NCBI GenBank assembly: GCA_030684815.1
Contig: JAUXXQ010000120.1
Location: 18,492 to 82,491 of the forward strand
Source: Methylobacter sp.
GTDB lineage: Bacteria > Pseudomonadota > Gammaproteobacteria > Methylococcales > Methylomonadaceae
Direction: 5' to 3'
DNA: 64,000 nucleotides
Under the pieces are notes generated by a model. It worked only from the letters and a program-made list of their open reading frames with translations. It did no database searches and had not been told where the DNA came from. Shown here piece after piece: positions 18,612 through 27,066 of the stretch. Position numbers and translations under genes: made by a program. How positions within the stretch are numbered: the first letter of the stretch is position 1; each line of letters starts with the position of its first letter.

Positions 18612-19103
18612 ATGAAAAATCCGGTAACAGCCTACATAGGTCTAGGTAGCAATCTTGCCAACCCGGCCGAGCAAATAAAAGCCGCGCGCGCCGCCATCGC
18701 AGACATAGCCGGGGTGCAGGAGTTGGCTTTTTCCAGCGTGTACCGCAGTCCGCCGATGGGGCCGCAAGACCAGCCGGATTACGTGAATGCAGTGATGGCG
18801 ATTGCCACTGAATTGCCGCCGATAGACTTGCTGCGCTGCCTGCAACAGATCGAAAACGAACAGGGACGGGTCAGAAAAGCCGAGCGCTGGGGCGCAAGAA
18901 CGCTGGATTTGGATGTGCTGATTTATGGCGGGCAGGAAATTAATCTGCCTGACTTGATCGTGCCGCACACCGGCCTGACTGAACGGGCTTTTGTGTTATA
19001 TCCCCTGTTTGAGATTGCCCCGCAATTAATAGTGCCCGGAAAAGGCGCCATTGCCGCTTTACTGGCCGACTGTCCAAGAAATGGCCTGGAACGGCTGAAT
19101 TAA
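18612..19103 (+). CDS. folK: 2-amino-4-hydroxy-6-hydroxymethyldihydropteridine pyrophosphokinase
   Basis: Transfers pyrophosphate from ATP to the pterin precursor in folate synthesis. 163 residues from the ATG at 18612; the track's TTG at 18606 overlaps the pcnB stop and is less likely. Family motifs: AYIGLGSNLANP at the N-terminus, SSVYRSPPMGPQDQPDYVNAV, and the ATP/Mg site RWGARTLDLDVLIYGG. The C-terminus has VPHTGLTERAFVLYPLFEIAP. It lies between pcnB and the pan genes in one transcription unit. Confidence 0.95.
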   Translation: MKNPVTAYIGLGSNLANPAEQIKAARAAIADIAGVQELAFSSVYRSPPMGPQDQPDYVNAVMAIATELPPIDLLRCLQQIENEQGRVRKAERWGARTLDLDVLIYGGQEINLPDLIVPHTGLTERAFVLYPLFEIAPQLIVPGKGAIAALLADCPRNGLERLN

Positions 19104-19125
19104 TTTCCCGCTCCTTCTGAGTAAT

Positions 19126-19941
19126 ATGAACCAATATGTCTCCCCTTCGGCGTTAAAACCGCTGTCGATTACCGATTTGGCCGCGATGAAACAGCGCGGC
19201 GAAAAAATCTCCTGCCTGACCGCCTACGATGCCGCTTTCAGCGCCTTAATCGACCAAGCCGGCATTGATATGATGCTGGTCGGTGATTCATTGGGCATGG
19301 TCATTCAAGGCCATCATTCCACCTTGCCGGTTACGGTCAGAGATATGGTTTATCACACCCGCTGCGTCAGCCATGCCCGGCAGCGAGCGTTTATTATCGC
19401 CGATTTGCCATTTATGAGTTACGCCACACCCGCCATGGCCGCCAAAAATGCCGCCAAATTAATGCAGCTTGGCGGCGCGCAAATGGTCAAACTGGAAGGG
19501 GCTAGAATCGATTGCATCCGTTTTCTGGTCGATCAGGGCATTCCGGTCTGCGGGCATTTGGGCTTGTTGCCGCAATCGATTAATCAATTGGGCAGTTATA
19601 AGGTTCAGGGCAAAGAACAGGCAGCAGCCGACAAAATACGCAGCGACGCCCTGCACTTGCAGCAGGCAGGCGCAGGCTTATTAGTGTTAGAGTGTGTTCC
19701 TGCCGGTTTGGCGAAAGACATCAGCGAACAGCTGACGATTCCGGTTATCGGCATTGGCGCCGGTGTCGATTGCGACGGGCAAGTGCTGGTACTTTATGAC
19801 ATGCTCAATATCGGCACCGTTAAACGCCCGCGTTTTTCGCGTAATTTTATGACCGGTGCCGAAAATATCGAAGCGGCGATTCATGCCTATCACCAAGCGG
19901 TCAAGCAGTCGCTGTTTCCAGCCGCCGAACATAGCTTTTAA
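19126..19941 (+). CDS. panB: 3-methyl-2-oxobutanoate hydroxymethyltransferase
   Basis: First committed step of pantothenate synthesis: adds a hydroxymethyl group from methylene-tetrahydrofolate to ketoisovalerate. 271 residues, normal length. KISCLTAYDAAFSALIDQAGIDMMLVGDSLGMVIQGHHSTLPVTVRDMVYHTRCV holds the Mg-binding aspartate and substrate loop. VCGHLGLLPQSINQLGSYKVQGK and IGIGAGVDCDGQVLVLYDML follow. It is followed after 5 bases by panC. The folate cofactor dependence fits its place behind folK. Confidence 0.97.
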   Translation: MNQYVSPSALKPLSITDLAAMKQRGEKISCLTAYDAAFSALIDQAGIDMMLVGDSLGMVIQGHHSTLPVTVRDMVYHTRCVSHARQRAFIIADLPFMSYATPAMAAKNAAKLMQLGGAQMVKLEGARIDCIRFLVDQGIPVCGHLGLLPQSINQLGSYKVQGKEQAAADKIRSDALHLQQAGAGLLVLECVPAGLAKDISEQLTIPVIGIGAGVDCDGQVLVLYDMLNIGTVKRPRFSRNFMTGAENIEAAIHAYHQAVKQSLFPAAEHSF

Positions 19942-19946
19942 ACTTT

Positions 19947-20789
19947 ATGCACACCGTTAAAACCGTAGCAGAATTACGCGCTGCCATTAAGGCATGGCGT
20001 TCCACAGGACAGCGCGTCGCCTTAGTGCCGACTATGGGCAATTTGCACGCCGGTCATTTGGCGCTTGTGCAGGAGGCGCAAAAGCAAGCCGACCGGGTCG
20101 TGGTCAGTATTTTTGTCAATCCAACCCAGTTTGGTATCGGTGAAGATTTTGCCTCGTACCCGCGTACCGAGCAGGAAGACCGGCAAAAACTCAATGCCGC
20201 CGGTGCTGATTTGTTGTTTCAGCCGACTATTACAGACGTTTATGCGCCGGATGCCAAAACCATCGTGTCGGTAAGCGGTTTATCCACGCAATATTGCGGC
20301 GTATCCAGGCCGGGGCATTTTGACGGCGTAGCCACCGTGGTCTGCAAGCTATTCAACATGGTGCAGCCGGACAGCGCGCTATTCGGCTTAAAAGATTTCC
20401 AGCAACTGACGATCATACGGACAATGGTCAGGGATTTGAATATCCCGGTTGACATTATCGGTGTAGAAACGGTACGTGAAAGCAGCGGCCTAGCAATGAG
20501 CTCCAGAAACGGCTATTTAAACGCTGAGGAAAAAACTGTTGCGGCAAAACTGTATCAAGCCTTATGTGGCGCACGCGATGCTATTTTGGCCGGGCAACTG
20601 CCGTATCAGGAAATAGAACGCCGGGCATTACTGTTTTTGCAGCAAGCCGGTTTCCAGCCGGATTATTTTAGCGTATGTAGGCGTTGCGATTTACAAAAAG
20701 CAGGCGAGGATGATATAGAATTGGTACTGTTGGCCGCAGCAAAATTGGGCAAAACCCGGTTAATCGATAATGTGTGCTTTTCCAGATAA
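19947..20789 (+). CDS. panC: Pantothenate synthetase
   Basis: Joins pantoate and beta-alanine using ATP via a pantoyl-adenylate. 280 residues, normal. VPTMGNLHAGHLALVQEA holds the HIGH-like nucleotidyl transfer motif; VSIFVNPTQFGIGEDFASYPRT, FGLKDFQQLTIIRTMVRDL and the late VRESSGLAMSSRNGYL bind ATP and substrate. It starts 5 bases after panB; panD follows about 100 bases later. Confidence 0.97.
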   Translation: MHTVKTVAELRAAIKAWRSTGQRVALVPTMGNLHAGHLALVQEAQKQADRVVVSIFVNPTQFGIGEDFASYPRTEQEDRQKLNAAGADLLFQPTITDVYAPDAKTIVSVSGLSTQYCGVSRPGHFDGVATVVCKLFNMVQPDSALFGLKDFQQLTIIRTMVRDLNIPVDIIGVETVRESSGLAMSSRNGYLNAEEKTVAAKLYQALCGARDAILAGQLPYQEIERRALLFLQQAGFQPDYFSVCRRCDLQKAGEDDIELVLLAAAKLGKTRLIDNVCFSR

Positions 20790-20893
20790 GCGCTAACAGA
20801 ATTTGTCCGACTTGAAAAATGCTAAAAGTTGATGCATTGTTGCAATTAATGGATAATGCACGGTTCTCAAGGGTATTTAGATAGATTTTTATT

Positions 20894-21274
20894 ATGCAAA
20901 TCACAATGCTTAAAGCGAAGTTACATAGGGCTACGGTGACCCATTCAGAATTGGGCTATGAGGGCTCTTGCGCGATTGACGGCAATATTCTTGACCTAGC
21001 GGGTATCAGGGAATACGAGCAGATACAGATTTATAATATCAATAACGGCGCACGTTTTACTACCTACGCCATTCGCGCCGAAGAAGGCTCCGGCTTGTTT
21101 TCGGTCAATGGCGCGGCTGCCCGTTTGGCCTGTCCCGGTGACCTGATTATTGTTTGCGCATTTGCGATACTGGACCAAAAAGAAGCGGAAAACCATAAGC
21201 CTACTCTGGTTTACTTTGATCAAAAGAACCAAGTTCAACGCTCGGCCAGCTCCATTCCTGTCCAGCTTGCCTAA
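20894..21274 (+). CDS. panD: Aspartate 1-decarboxylase proenzyme
   Basis: Makes beta-alanine from aspartate for pantothenate. 126 residues. The pyruvoyl-forming self-cleavage site is between Gly24 and Ser25 in [27 protein letters not shown] and [40 protein letters not shown] are typical of the family. With panB and panC the full beta-alanine branch and ligation are encoded together; panE/ilvC reductase is not in the window. Confidence 0.96.
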   Translation: MQITMLKAKLHRATVTHSELGYEGSCAIDGNILDLAGIREYEQIQIYNINNGARFTTYAIRAEEGSGLFSVNGAAARLACPGDLIIVCAFAILDQKEAENHKPTLVYFDQKNQVQRSASSIPVQLA

Positions 21275-21390
21275 ACATTAGTCACTTGTAGCAGTTTGTT
21301 TTGTTCAGGCCAATAGGTTAAAGCAAGCAATAGCTTCAATCAATAGGTAGTATTACTGATTGGGCAAAATCCGCACCTTCCCCCGTAAAC

Positions 21391-21417
21391 AAAACTGCCG
21401 CTAAAAAGCGGCAGTCT
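21391..21417 (-). terminator. Terminator downstream of fliW
   Basis: On the minus strand CTGCCGCT and AGCGGCAG form an 8-bp stem with a T-rich loop, followed by TTTTGTTT. It may serve the convergent panD transcript as well. Confidence 0.6.
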
Positions 21418-21446
21418 CAAAGCATTGTTTCACTTAAATCGCTCAA

Positions 21447-21534
21447 CTTAGGTGGTTTCCGAAAAAGAACGTCCGCTGATGAATGCGGGCTGGAAAAAAA
21501 CAGAGTCCGCACTTATCACAAAAGACCACCTTAG
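21447..21534. repeat. Family A repeat (MITE-like), short copy
   Basis: CTTAGGTGGTTTCC on the left and AGACCACCTTAG on the right form terminal inverted repeats. The interior AACGTCCGCTGATGAATGCGGGCTG...CAGAGTCCGC matches the left half of the copies at 42933 and 50049. Confidence 0.65.
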
Positions 21535-21549
21535 CACCCCATCAGTTTT

Positions 21550-22005
21550 TTATACGCTTTCTGAAACGTTAATTTCATTGCTGGTTTCAGTCAGCGTTAT
21601 TGTTTGTTCCACTTCGGCAAGCACTTTTTGCAAGCCGATTCTTTTGGCGCTGTTAATAACTAACGGCGACTTAATCGCACCCTTAATCACGGGCTGATCG
21701 GATTCGTCTTTATGCAGGATAATCAGGATAAGCACATCTGCAGTATCTTCAATGCCCAGTATCGCTTCTTCTGCATCATTTAACACAAAGGCGTAATTGA
21801 TGTTAAAAATGGACGGTTGCGCGACAGAAAAAGTAAGGGATTCATCATCTAAGGATTGTAACCAAAAAATAAGAGGGTTATCGCCTTCCTGATGAAACAA
21901 TTTGAAACGGGTTTGGTCCTCAAAGCCAGGAATTCCGTTGGGGAAGTTAACAATAGTGCTGGGGTCGATCGATTGCTCGCCGAAAAAACTTGATTTAATT
22001 TCCAT
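21550..22005 (-). CDS. fliW: Flagellar assembly factor FliW
   Basis: FliW binds flagellin and, in other bacteria, antagonises the translational regulator CsrA. 151 residues, normal. Family features: STIVNFPNGIPGFEDQTRFKLFHQEGDNPLIFWLQSLDDESLTFSVAQP at the N-terminus, and IKGAIKSPLVINSAKRIGLQKVL near the end (the usual 'NLxAPIVIN' position). No other flagellar gene nor csrA is in the window, so it stands alone here. A rho-independent terminator lies about 130 bases downstream. Confidence 0.9.
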   Translation of the reverse strand: MEIKSSFFGEQSIDPSTIVNFPNGIPGFEDQTRFKLFHQEGDNPLIFWLQSLDDESLTFSVAQPSIFNINYAFVLNDAEEAILGIEDTADVLILIILHKDESDQPVIKGAIKSPLVINSAKRIGLQKVLAEVEQTITLTETSNEINVSESV

Positions 22006-22122
22006 AATGAACTCAGTAAAGGTAAATATTAAGTGTTAATTTATAGCTTATAATTGTTGGTATGGCAAGGCAGTAAAAAAATGAATAGTTACAGCTCGCT
22101 GGGTTTAACGCTATTACCAGGA

Positions 22123-22214
22123 TAGTTTTAAGCAAGTGCCCGGGAACGCCAAGACCCAGCTTGGCGAGTACCGGCAATGACCAACATTGCCGAGCTGGGG
22201 CTCGGCGTTCCCGG
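22123..22214. repeat. Dispersed repeat C, copy 1
   Basis: AGTTTTAAGCAAG...GGGAACGCCAAG...GAGTACCGG is closely matched at 62844-62910. The stretch GGGAACGCC...GGCGTTCCC gives a long imperfect hairpin. Sits between fliW and leuB. Confidence 0.6.
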
Positions 22215-22263
22215 TTATTTGTCGATTGTCCCGGCTTATAGCTAATTTTTTGGTGCGCCCTTT

Positions 22264-23376
22264 TCAGGAAGTCACCTTGGGCATTTGCTGTAGTTTTTCC
22301 ACAACCTTGTCGCCGAATTGCTCGGTGCTGATCATGGTCACACCACTGCCCGGCTTCGACAAATCGGCGGTTGAATAACCATCAGCAAACACGCCCTGCA
22401 TGGCTGCCCAGACATTTTTGGCTTCATCGGCCATGTCGAAACTGTTTTCCAGCATCATTGCCACCGAACCGATCATCGAATACGGATTGGCAATATTTTT
22501 TCCGGCAATGTCCGGCGCCGAACCGTGCGACGGCTCGTAATAGGCTTTTTCATCGCCCAGACACGCGGAAGGCATCAGTCCGAGCGACCCCAAAATGCCG
22601 CCGCCCTGATCGCTGAGAATGTCGCCGAACATGTTTTCCATCACCATCACATCAAACTGGGTCGGTTTCAGGCACAGATTAGTCGCCGCCGAATCCACCA
22701 GCTGATGGATCACTTCCACGTCGGGATAGTCCTTGGCCACTTCGTCGAGGATTTCGTTCCACAACACGCTGGATTTCAGTACGTTGCTTTTATGGATGTT
22801 GTGCAGCACTTTCTTGCGTTTTTGCGCCAGCTTGAACGCCTGCAACAGAATTTGCCTAATTTGATGTTCGTCGTATTCCAGGGTTTCTTTGACATAACGC
22901 AAACCCTGTTCGTTGACGCCGGTTTCCTTGTTGCCGAAATACAGGCCGCCGACCAGTTCGCGCACCATAATAATGTCAATGCCTTCGCCGATGATTTCCG
23001 GTTTCAGCGGCGAGAAATGCGCCAGTGCCTTGGGCAAAAAAACCGGGCGAAAATTGGCGTAGGTGTTGTAACGGCGGCGCATCGGCAACAGCGCACCGCG
23101 CTCGGGCTGTTTGTCGATGGGGATAGTTTTGGATTGCTCATGGCTCAGGCCAATCGGGCCTTTAAGGATGGCGTCGGCCTGATCGCAAATGTCGATGGTC
23201 GACTGCGGAAAGGCATCGCCGAATTCAAAATAGGCGCAGGCGCCGAAAGCGGCGGGCATCAGCTCGAAAGTCACATCGTTACGCTGTTCAATCAGTTTAA
23301 GAACCTTGACGGCTTCGCGGGTAATTTCAGGGCCGATGCCGTCACCGGCCAGCACTGCGATTTTATAATTTTTCAT
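22264..23376 (-). CDS. leuB: 3-isopropylmalate dehydrogenase-like enzyme
   Basis: NAD-dependent beta-decarboxylating dehydrogenase, most likely acting on 3-isopropylmalate in leucine synthesis. 370 residues. [19 protein letters not shown] at the start; the substrate arginines fit [13 protein letters not shown] and [12 protein letters not shown]; the metal site is [53 protein letters not shown] is the family signature. It is slightly longer than typical LeuB and diverges in several loops ([14 protein letters not shown]). leuC and leuD are not beside it, so a paralogous role cannot be excluded. Confidence 0.82.
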   Translation of the reverse strand: MKNYKIAVLAGDGIGPEITREAVKVLKLIEQRNDVTFELMPAAFGACAYFEFGDAFPQSTIDICDQADAILKGPIGLSHEQSKTIPIDKQPERGALLPMRRRYNTYANFRPVFLPKALAHFSPLKPEIIGEGIDIIMVRELVGGLYFGNKETGVNEQGLRYVKETLEYDEHQIRQILLQAFKLAQKRKKVLHNIHKSNVLKSSVLWNEILDEVAKDYPDVEVIHQLVDSAATNLCLKPTQFDVMVMENMFGDILSDQGGGILGSLGLMPSACLGDEKAYYEPSHGSAPDIAGKNIANPYSMIGSVAMMLENSFDMADEAKNVWAAMQGVFADGYSTADLSKPGSGVTMISTEQFGDKVVEKLQQMPKVTS

Positions 23377-23537
23377 GGGGGGTCCTTTGCTGTCTGCTTA
23401 ATGTCTAAACGTTGAAATTTTAAAAACCCGCCATTTTACTTTATTTGCAACTCTTCGGCTGCCGTTTTGTTGCTGCAGATGCGTGATCTAATCGTGACGT
23501 ACAACACAATCGACACCTATGCCCACAACGTGTGCCG

Positions 23538-26123
23538 CTAAGCGTCCCGCACCGGCAAGGTAAAATAAAAAGTGGTGCCTTTGCCCTGCTTACTGTTGAA
23601 TTGCAGGCTGCCATCATGGGCTTCGACCAGCGAGCGGCTGATGGACAAGCCCATGCCCATGCCGTTGGCCTTAGTGGTGTAAAACGGCGTCAAGATGCGT
23701 TGCCGCTGGTCGTCATCAAGTCCGGGGCCGTTGTCTTTTACCTCAACCCTTATTGCATTATCGAAAGTCCGGCAACTCTGCAAGGTTAAATGGGGCTGCC
23801 TTATTGCGGAGATGTTCTGCAAGGCTTCAACGCTGTTCCGGATCAGGTTGATGATGACCTGTTCGATTTGTATGGGATCGACATAGACAGCCGGCAGGTT
23901 GGTTTCCAGATTGAAGGTCAGCCTGACATTGTTTTGTTTCAGCTCAGGCAGGCACAGGTCGATGGCATCATTAACCAGCGCATTGATGTCGATGGTTGAG
24001 CATCGCTTTGAGCTGGATTTAACAAAGTTCCGCATCCGATGAATGATTTTCCCCGCCCTTAACGCCTGCTGCTGGGTTTTGCTCAAGATTTCAACAAGCT
24101 TCGCCCAATCAGGATCGTCCTGATTGGCCAGGTTTAAGCTGACTTGCGAATACGTGGCGATTGCGGACAGCGGCTGGTTAATTTCATGGGCGATGCCTGA
24201 CGCCATTTCCCCCATCAGCCCAAGCCGGGTGACATGGGCAAGTTCATGCAAATGCGCCATGTCTTCCGTTTCACGTTTTTTGCGCAAGGAAACATCGCGC
24301 ACGATACTGGTGAAGTAGAAACTGTTATTAACTGCATACCCTGCCACCGTTAAATCCAAAGGCACCAGGATGCCATCTTTGCGGCGCCCCTCAATCTCAT
24401 GGATTTCATCGCCAATATTGCCGTTTTTGCTGTCACCCGCGTATATATCTCTTGGCGAATCCGGGATAAGTTTTCTGATACGGCAACCTATAAGCTCGGT
24501 TGGGGCATAGCCGAAAATAGTTTCCACCGCACGGTTGGCAGCCACGATGACATCGTTGGCATCAATGGTGATAATGCCCTCCACGGACGCATTAAAAATG
24601 GAATTGAGCCTGGCTTCCCTATCCTGCAATTGGTTATTCGAGCGGCGCAGCTGTTCGACCTTGTTCATTAAACTGAGATTGGTTGCAGTCAGCGCCCGGC
24701 TTTGTTTCAGCACCTTTTCCCCCAGGACTTTATTATGGTTGTTGATAATCTGTTGCGCCTGCTTGAGTTCGGTGATGTCCCGGTGGCTGATAACAACCCC
24801 GAGCTGCGGATCTTGTAACGGCACCACGCTCATTTGAAACCAGCGCTGCTGATCCTGCGAATGGCACGCATACTCGCAGTCGAAGGTTTCTTCTGCACCG
24901 GCCAGTACGGCGGCAATACCGGCTTGGGCGACACTGGCCTCGACACAATACGGTTCATTAAAGGCATTGCTGCACGCCTGCAAATAATTAACCCCCAACA
25001 TCGACGCAGCCGATTTGGTCACGCCGTGTTCTCTGGCGAAACGCCGCCATGCTTTGTTGACGGCAACAATAATGCCCTGTTTGTCGAGCACCGCAATATG
25101 CGTGCCCAGCGAATTCAATATGCTGTCATTCAGGGCATGGCTGTTGCGCAGCTCCCCCTCCATCTGCTTGCGCCCGGTGATGTCGGTGATGAAGCCGTGC
25201 CAGAGTGTGGCACCATCGGCTTCCCGCTGCGGCAGCGCATTGCCCAGCAACCAGCGCTCGCAGCCATCGTCAAACCTCACCCGATATTCATAAAGCCATG
25301 GCGTCAGGTTTTTGGCCGATTTCCCGATGGAAGCCAGGATGCCGTCATAATCGTCCGGGTGAAATCTGGCAAGCACGCTGTCCGCATTGTCGCAGACCTG
25401 TTCCGGGCTGAGCCGGAATATGTCGCGGATAGCGTCACTGGCGTAAGGGAAACAGGAACTGCCGTCGAGGCGTAAGCGGTATTGATAGACCATACCAGGC
25501 AGCCGCCCGGCGATTTTATAAAGCCGTGTCAGCGCCTCTTCCCGGGTTTCTTCTATTTGTTTTCGCGCACTAATGTCGGAATGCGTACCCACGATGCGCA
25601 GCGGATTGCCCTTGGCGTCGCGGCTGACGACCATGCCGCGGTCCAGTATCCATTTGTAGCTGCCGTCCTTGCATTTAACCCGATGTTCACTGCTGTAAAC
25701 CGGCGTCTTGCCCTCAATATAAGCCTGCATCACAGCGAGGGCGGCGGCTTTATCGTCAGGGTGAATGCGCCGTTCCCATTCATCTAGGCTATTGCCGACC
25801 TCGTCATCGCCAAAACCCAGTATTTCTTTCCATTTTTTGGAGAAAAACACCGAGTTATCGACCATATTCCAGTCCCAAAGGCCGTCACCCGCGCCTTCAA
25901 CGGCAAATTTCCAACGCAGTTCGCATTCCTGCAGCTGGCATTCCAGCTGCTTTATGCGCCCGATTAATGCACTGAGCAACGGCTGGCTTGACTTTGTTTC
26001 AGCCTCTAACTGAGGCTTAGGTATTTTCCAACGTAGGCTATAGCCCTGAAACAGACGTATTGGCATGGCAATTCTTCCGATGAGAGTAAGGCATTCTGTA
26101 GTAAATTTGTTATATGAAGCCAT
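23538..26123 (-). CDS. Multi-PAS sensor histidine kinase
   Basis: An 861-residue kinase with no obvious transmembrane segment, so probably cytoplasmic. Four PAS/PAC units: ~70-190 (DGLWDWNMVDNSVFFSKKWKEILGF), ~205-325 (PGMVYQYRLRLDGSSCFPYASDAIRDIF), ~330-450 (LGTHIAVLDKQGIIVAVNKAWRRFA) and ~515-640 (SVEGIITIDANDVIVAANRAVETIFGY). A heptad-like linker lies near 460-510. The HisKA phosphoacceptor is in MASGIAHEINQPLSAIATYSQ; the HATPase has IEQVIINLIRNSVEAL, DNGPGLDDDQ and GMGMGLSISRSLVEAHDG. This resembles FixL/DctB-type kinases. No response regulator gene is adjacent. A second ATG (MPIRLFQ) is a possible start. Confidence 0.9.
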   Translation of the reverse strand: MASYNKFTTECLTLIGRIAMPIRLFQGYSLRWKIPKPQLEAETKSSQPLLSALIGRIKQLECQLQECELRWKFAVEGAGDGLWDWNMVDNSVFFSKKWKEILGFGDDEVGNSLDEWERRIHPDDKAAALAVMQAYIEGKTPVYSSEHRVKCKDGSYKWILDRGMVVSRDAKGNPLRIVGTHSDISARKQIEETREEALTRLYKIAGRLPGMVYQYRLRLDGSSCFPYASDAIRDIFRLSPEQVCDNADSVLARFHPDDYDGILASIGKSAKNLTPWLYEYRVRFDDGCERWLLGNALPQREADGATLWHGFITDITGRKQMEGELRNSHALNDSILNSLGTHIAVLDKQGIIVAVNKAWRRFAREHGVTKSAASMLGVNYLQACSNAFNEPYCVEASVAQAGIAAVLAGAEETFDCEYACHSQDQQRWFQMSVVPLQDPQLGVVISHRDITELKQAQQIINNHNKVLGEKVLKQSRALTATNLSLMNKVEQLRRSNNQLQDREARLNSIFNASVEGIITIDANDVIVAANRAVETIFGYAPTELIGCRIRKLIPDSPRDIYAGDSKNGNIGDEIHEIEGRRKDGILVPLDLTVAGYAVNNSFYFTSIVRDVSLRKKRETEDMAHLHELAHVTRLGLMGEMASGIAHEINQPLSAIATYSQVSLNLANQDDPDWAKLVEILSKTQQQALRAGKIIHRMRNFVKSSSKRCSTIDINALVNDAIDLCLPELKQNNVRLTFNLETNLPAVYVDPIQIEQVIINLIRNSVEALQNISAIRQPHLTLQSCRTFDNAIRVEVKDNGPGLDDDQRQRILTPFYTTKANGMGMGLSISRSLVEAHDGSLQFNSKQGKGTTFYFTLPVRDA

Positions 26124-26624
26124 TTTCCCCTATACATTAAGGGCTAGCTTTTCGATTTTTTAAGTGGCCGCAGCGCTAACAAAAGAAATCATTCTCCACG
26201 CAGTCAAACTGGGGCAACCCACTCACCCAACTTATAAAAACTAGCACAGCACATTGATCAATTGAATAAGTGTAAACACCTATAGAAAAGCCAAAATGGG
26301 ACGCGAACCGGCTTGCATCATTGTCTGGAGCGGATAAATGAATGAAGTTTACCTTGGGCGATAAGGGCTTCCCATTTAAAGCAGGACAAGCATGCCGAAG
26401 TAGACCAGGTTTTACGACTGCCATGGATGGCGGAAGTGCTGGAGCCGTCGGGAGCGGCTCCAGTAAAAACCTGGAAGGTCTGTCCCGCGTTAAGTTGATA
26501 GCCGCGATAAGTAACTGCACTTATTGAGCATAAAAGCTAAAATCCCTATGCTGGCAACACCTGCATTGCCGCCGCTGATTTTTTTAGGCCAATGCGTTTT
26601 AATTTTTCTGGGAATAGGCACGCC
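26124..26624. other. Intergenic region holding a family B repeat
   Basis: 500 bases between the kinase and a coiled-coil gene. The ORF listed at 26176-26520 (minus) reads through the repeat and has no recognisable features. Apart from the repeat I see nothing supported. Confidence 0.5.
26366..26503 (+). mobile_element. Family B repeat (MITE-like) with 8-bp target duplication
   Basis: 138-bp element from GGCTTCCCATTTAAAGC to TTAAGTTGATAGCC. It is flanked on both sides by GCGATAAG (26358-26365 and 26504-26511), a direct target duplication. Inner core has the stem CTGGAGCCG...CGGCTCCAG. It carries no gene, so it would need a transposase elsewhere. Confidence 0.8.
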
Positions 26625-27056
26625 ATGTTCAATTTCACTAAAAAACACCGCACTGGCTCGATCACCTACACTGCCGCGATAAAAAAAATCGAATGGCTTG
26701 AAGGTGAATTAAGCCGGAAAACATACGAGTTGGAGCAAAGCTGCAAAGCCCAGCAAAAAATGAGCGAAGGCATCAGGGGCTGCATTGCCTCTTTGTTCAC
26801 CGTCCAAAGCCAAATGCAAACCGTGGCGACGCATTTAGACCATTCCAACAACCATATTCTTAAGCTGATGAAAGAAAATGCAGCGCTTAAATCGTCAGGC
26901 GATGAATGGTTCAAGCGCGCCATAAAACTTGAGTTTGATGTTTTGGCCGCCCAAGACGGGCTTAAAAAAATCGAAGATGAACGCGATATGGCCGTAAAAA
27001 CAATCGAACGCCTTCAAAACCAATTAACCTCGCCGGATAAAGAATGCGGCCCGTAA
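26625..27056 (+). CDS. Coiled-coil protein, unknown
   Basis: 143 residues from the ATG at 26625 (MFNFTKKHRTGSITYTAAIKK); the track begins 33 bases earlier without a better ribosome site. Most of the chain looks helical and coiled (IKKIEWLEGELSRKTYELEQSCKAQQKMSEG, LEFDVLAAQDGLKKIEDERDMAVKTIERLQNQL). It has two Cys in the middle and one near the end. No signal peptide and no membrane segment are seen. I do not recognise a family. It runs convergent with the RND pump gene, ending 10 bases from that gene's stop. Confidence 0.65.
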   Translation: MFNFTKKHRTGSITYTAAIKKIEWLEGELSRKTYELEQSCKAQQKMSEGIRGCIASLFTVQSQMQTVATHLDHSNNHILKLMKENAALKSSGDEWFKRAIKLEFDVLAAQDGLKKIEDERDMAVKTIERLQNQLTSPDKECGP

Positions 27057-27066
27057 AAAATAAAGC

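Noticed and set aside
22525-23415. 296-residue plus-strand ORF opposite leuB
   Set aside because: Antisense shadow of a well-supported enzyme gene with composition typical of a mirrored frame.
26176-26520. 114-residue minus-strand ORF
   Set aside because: About half of it translates the family B repeat; no conserved features and no ribosome site.
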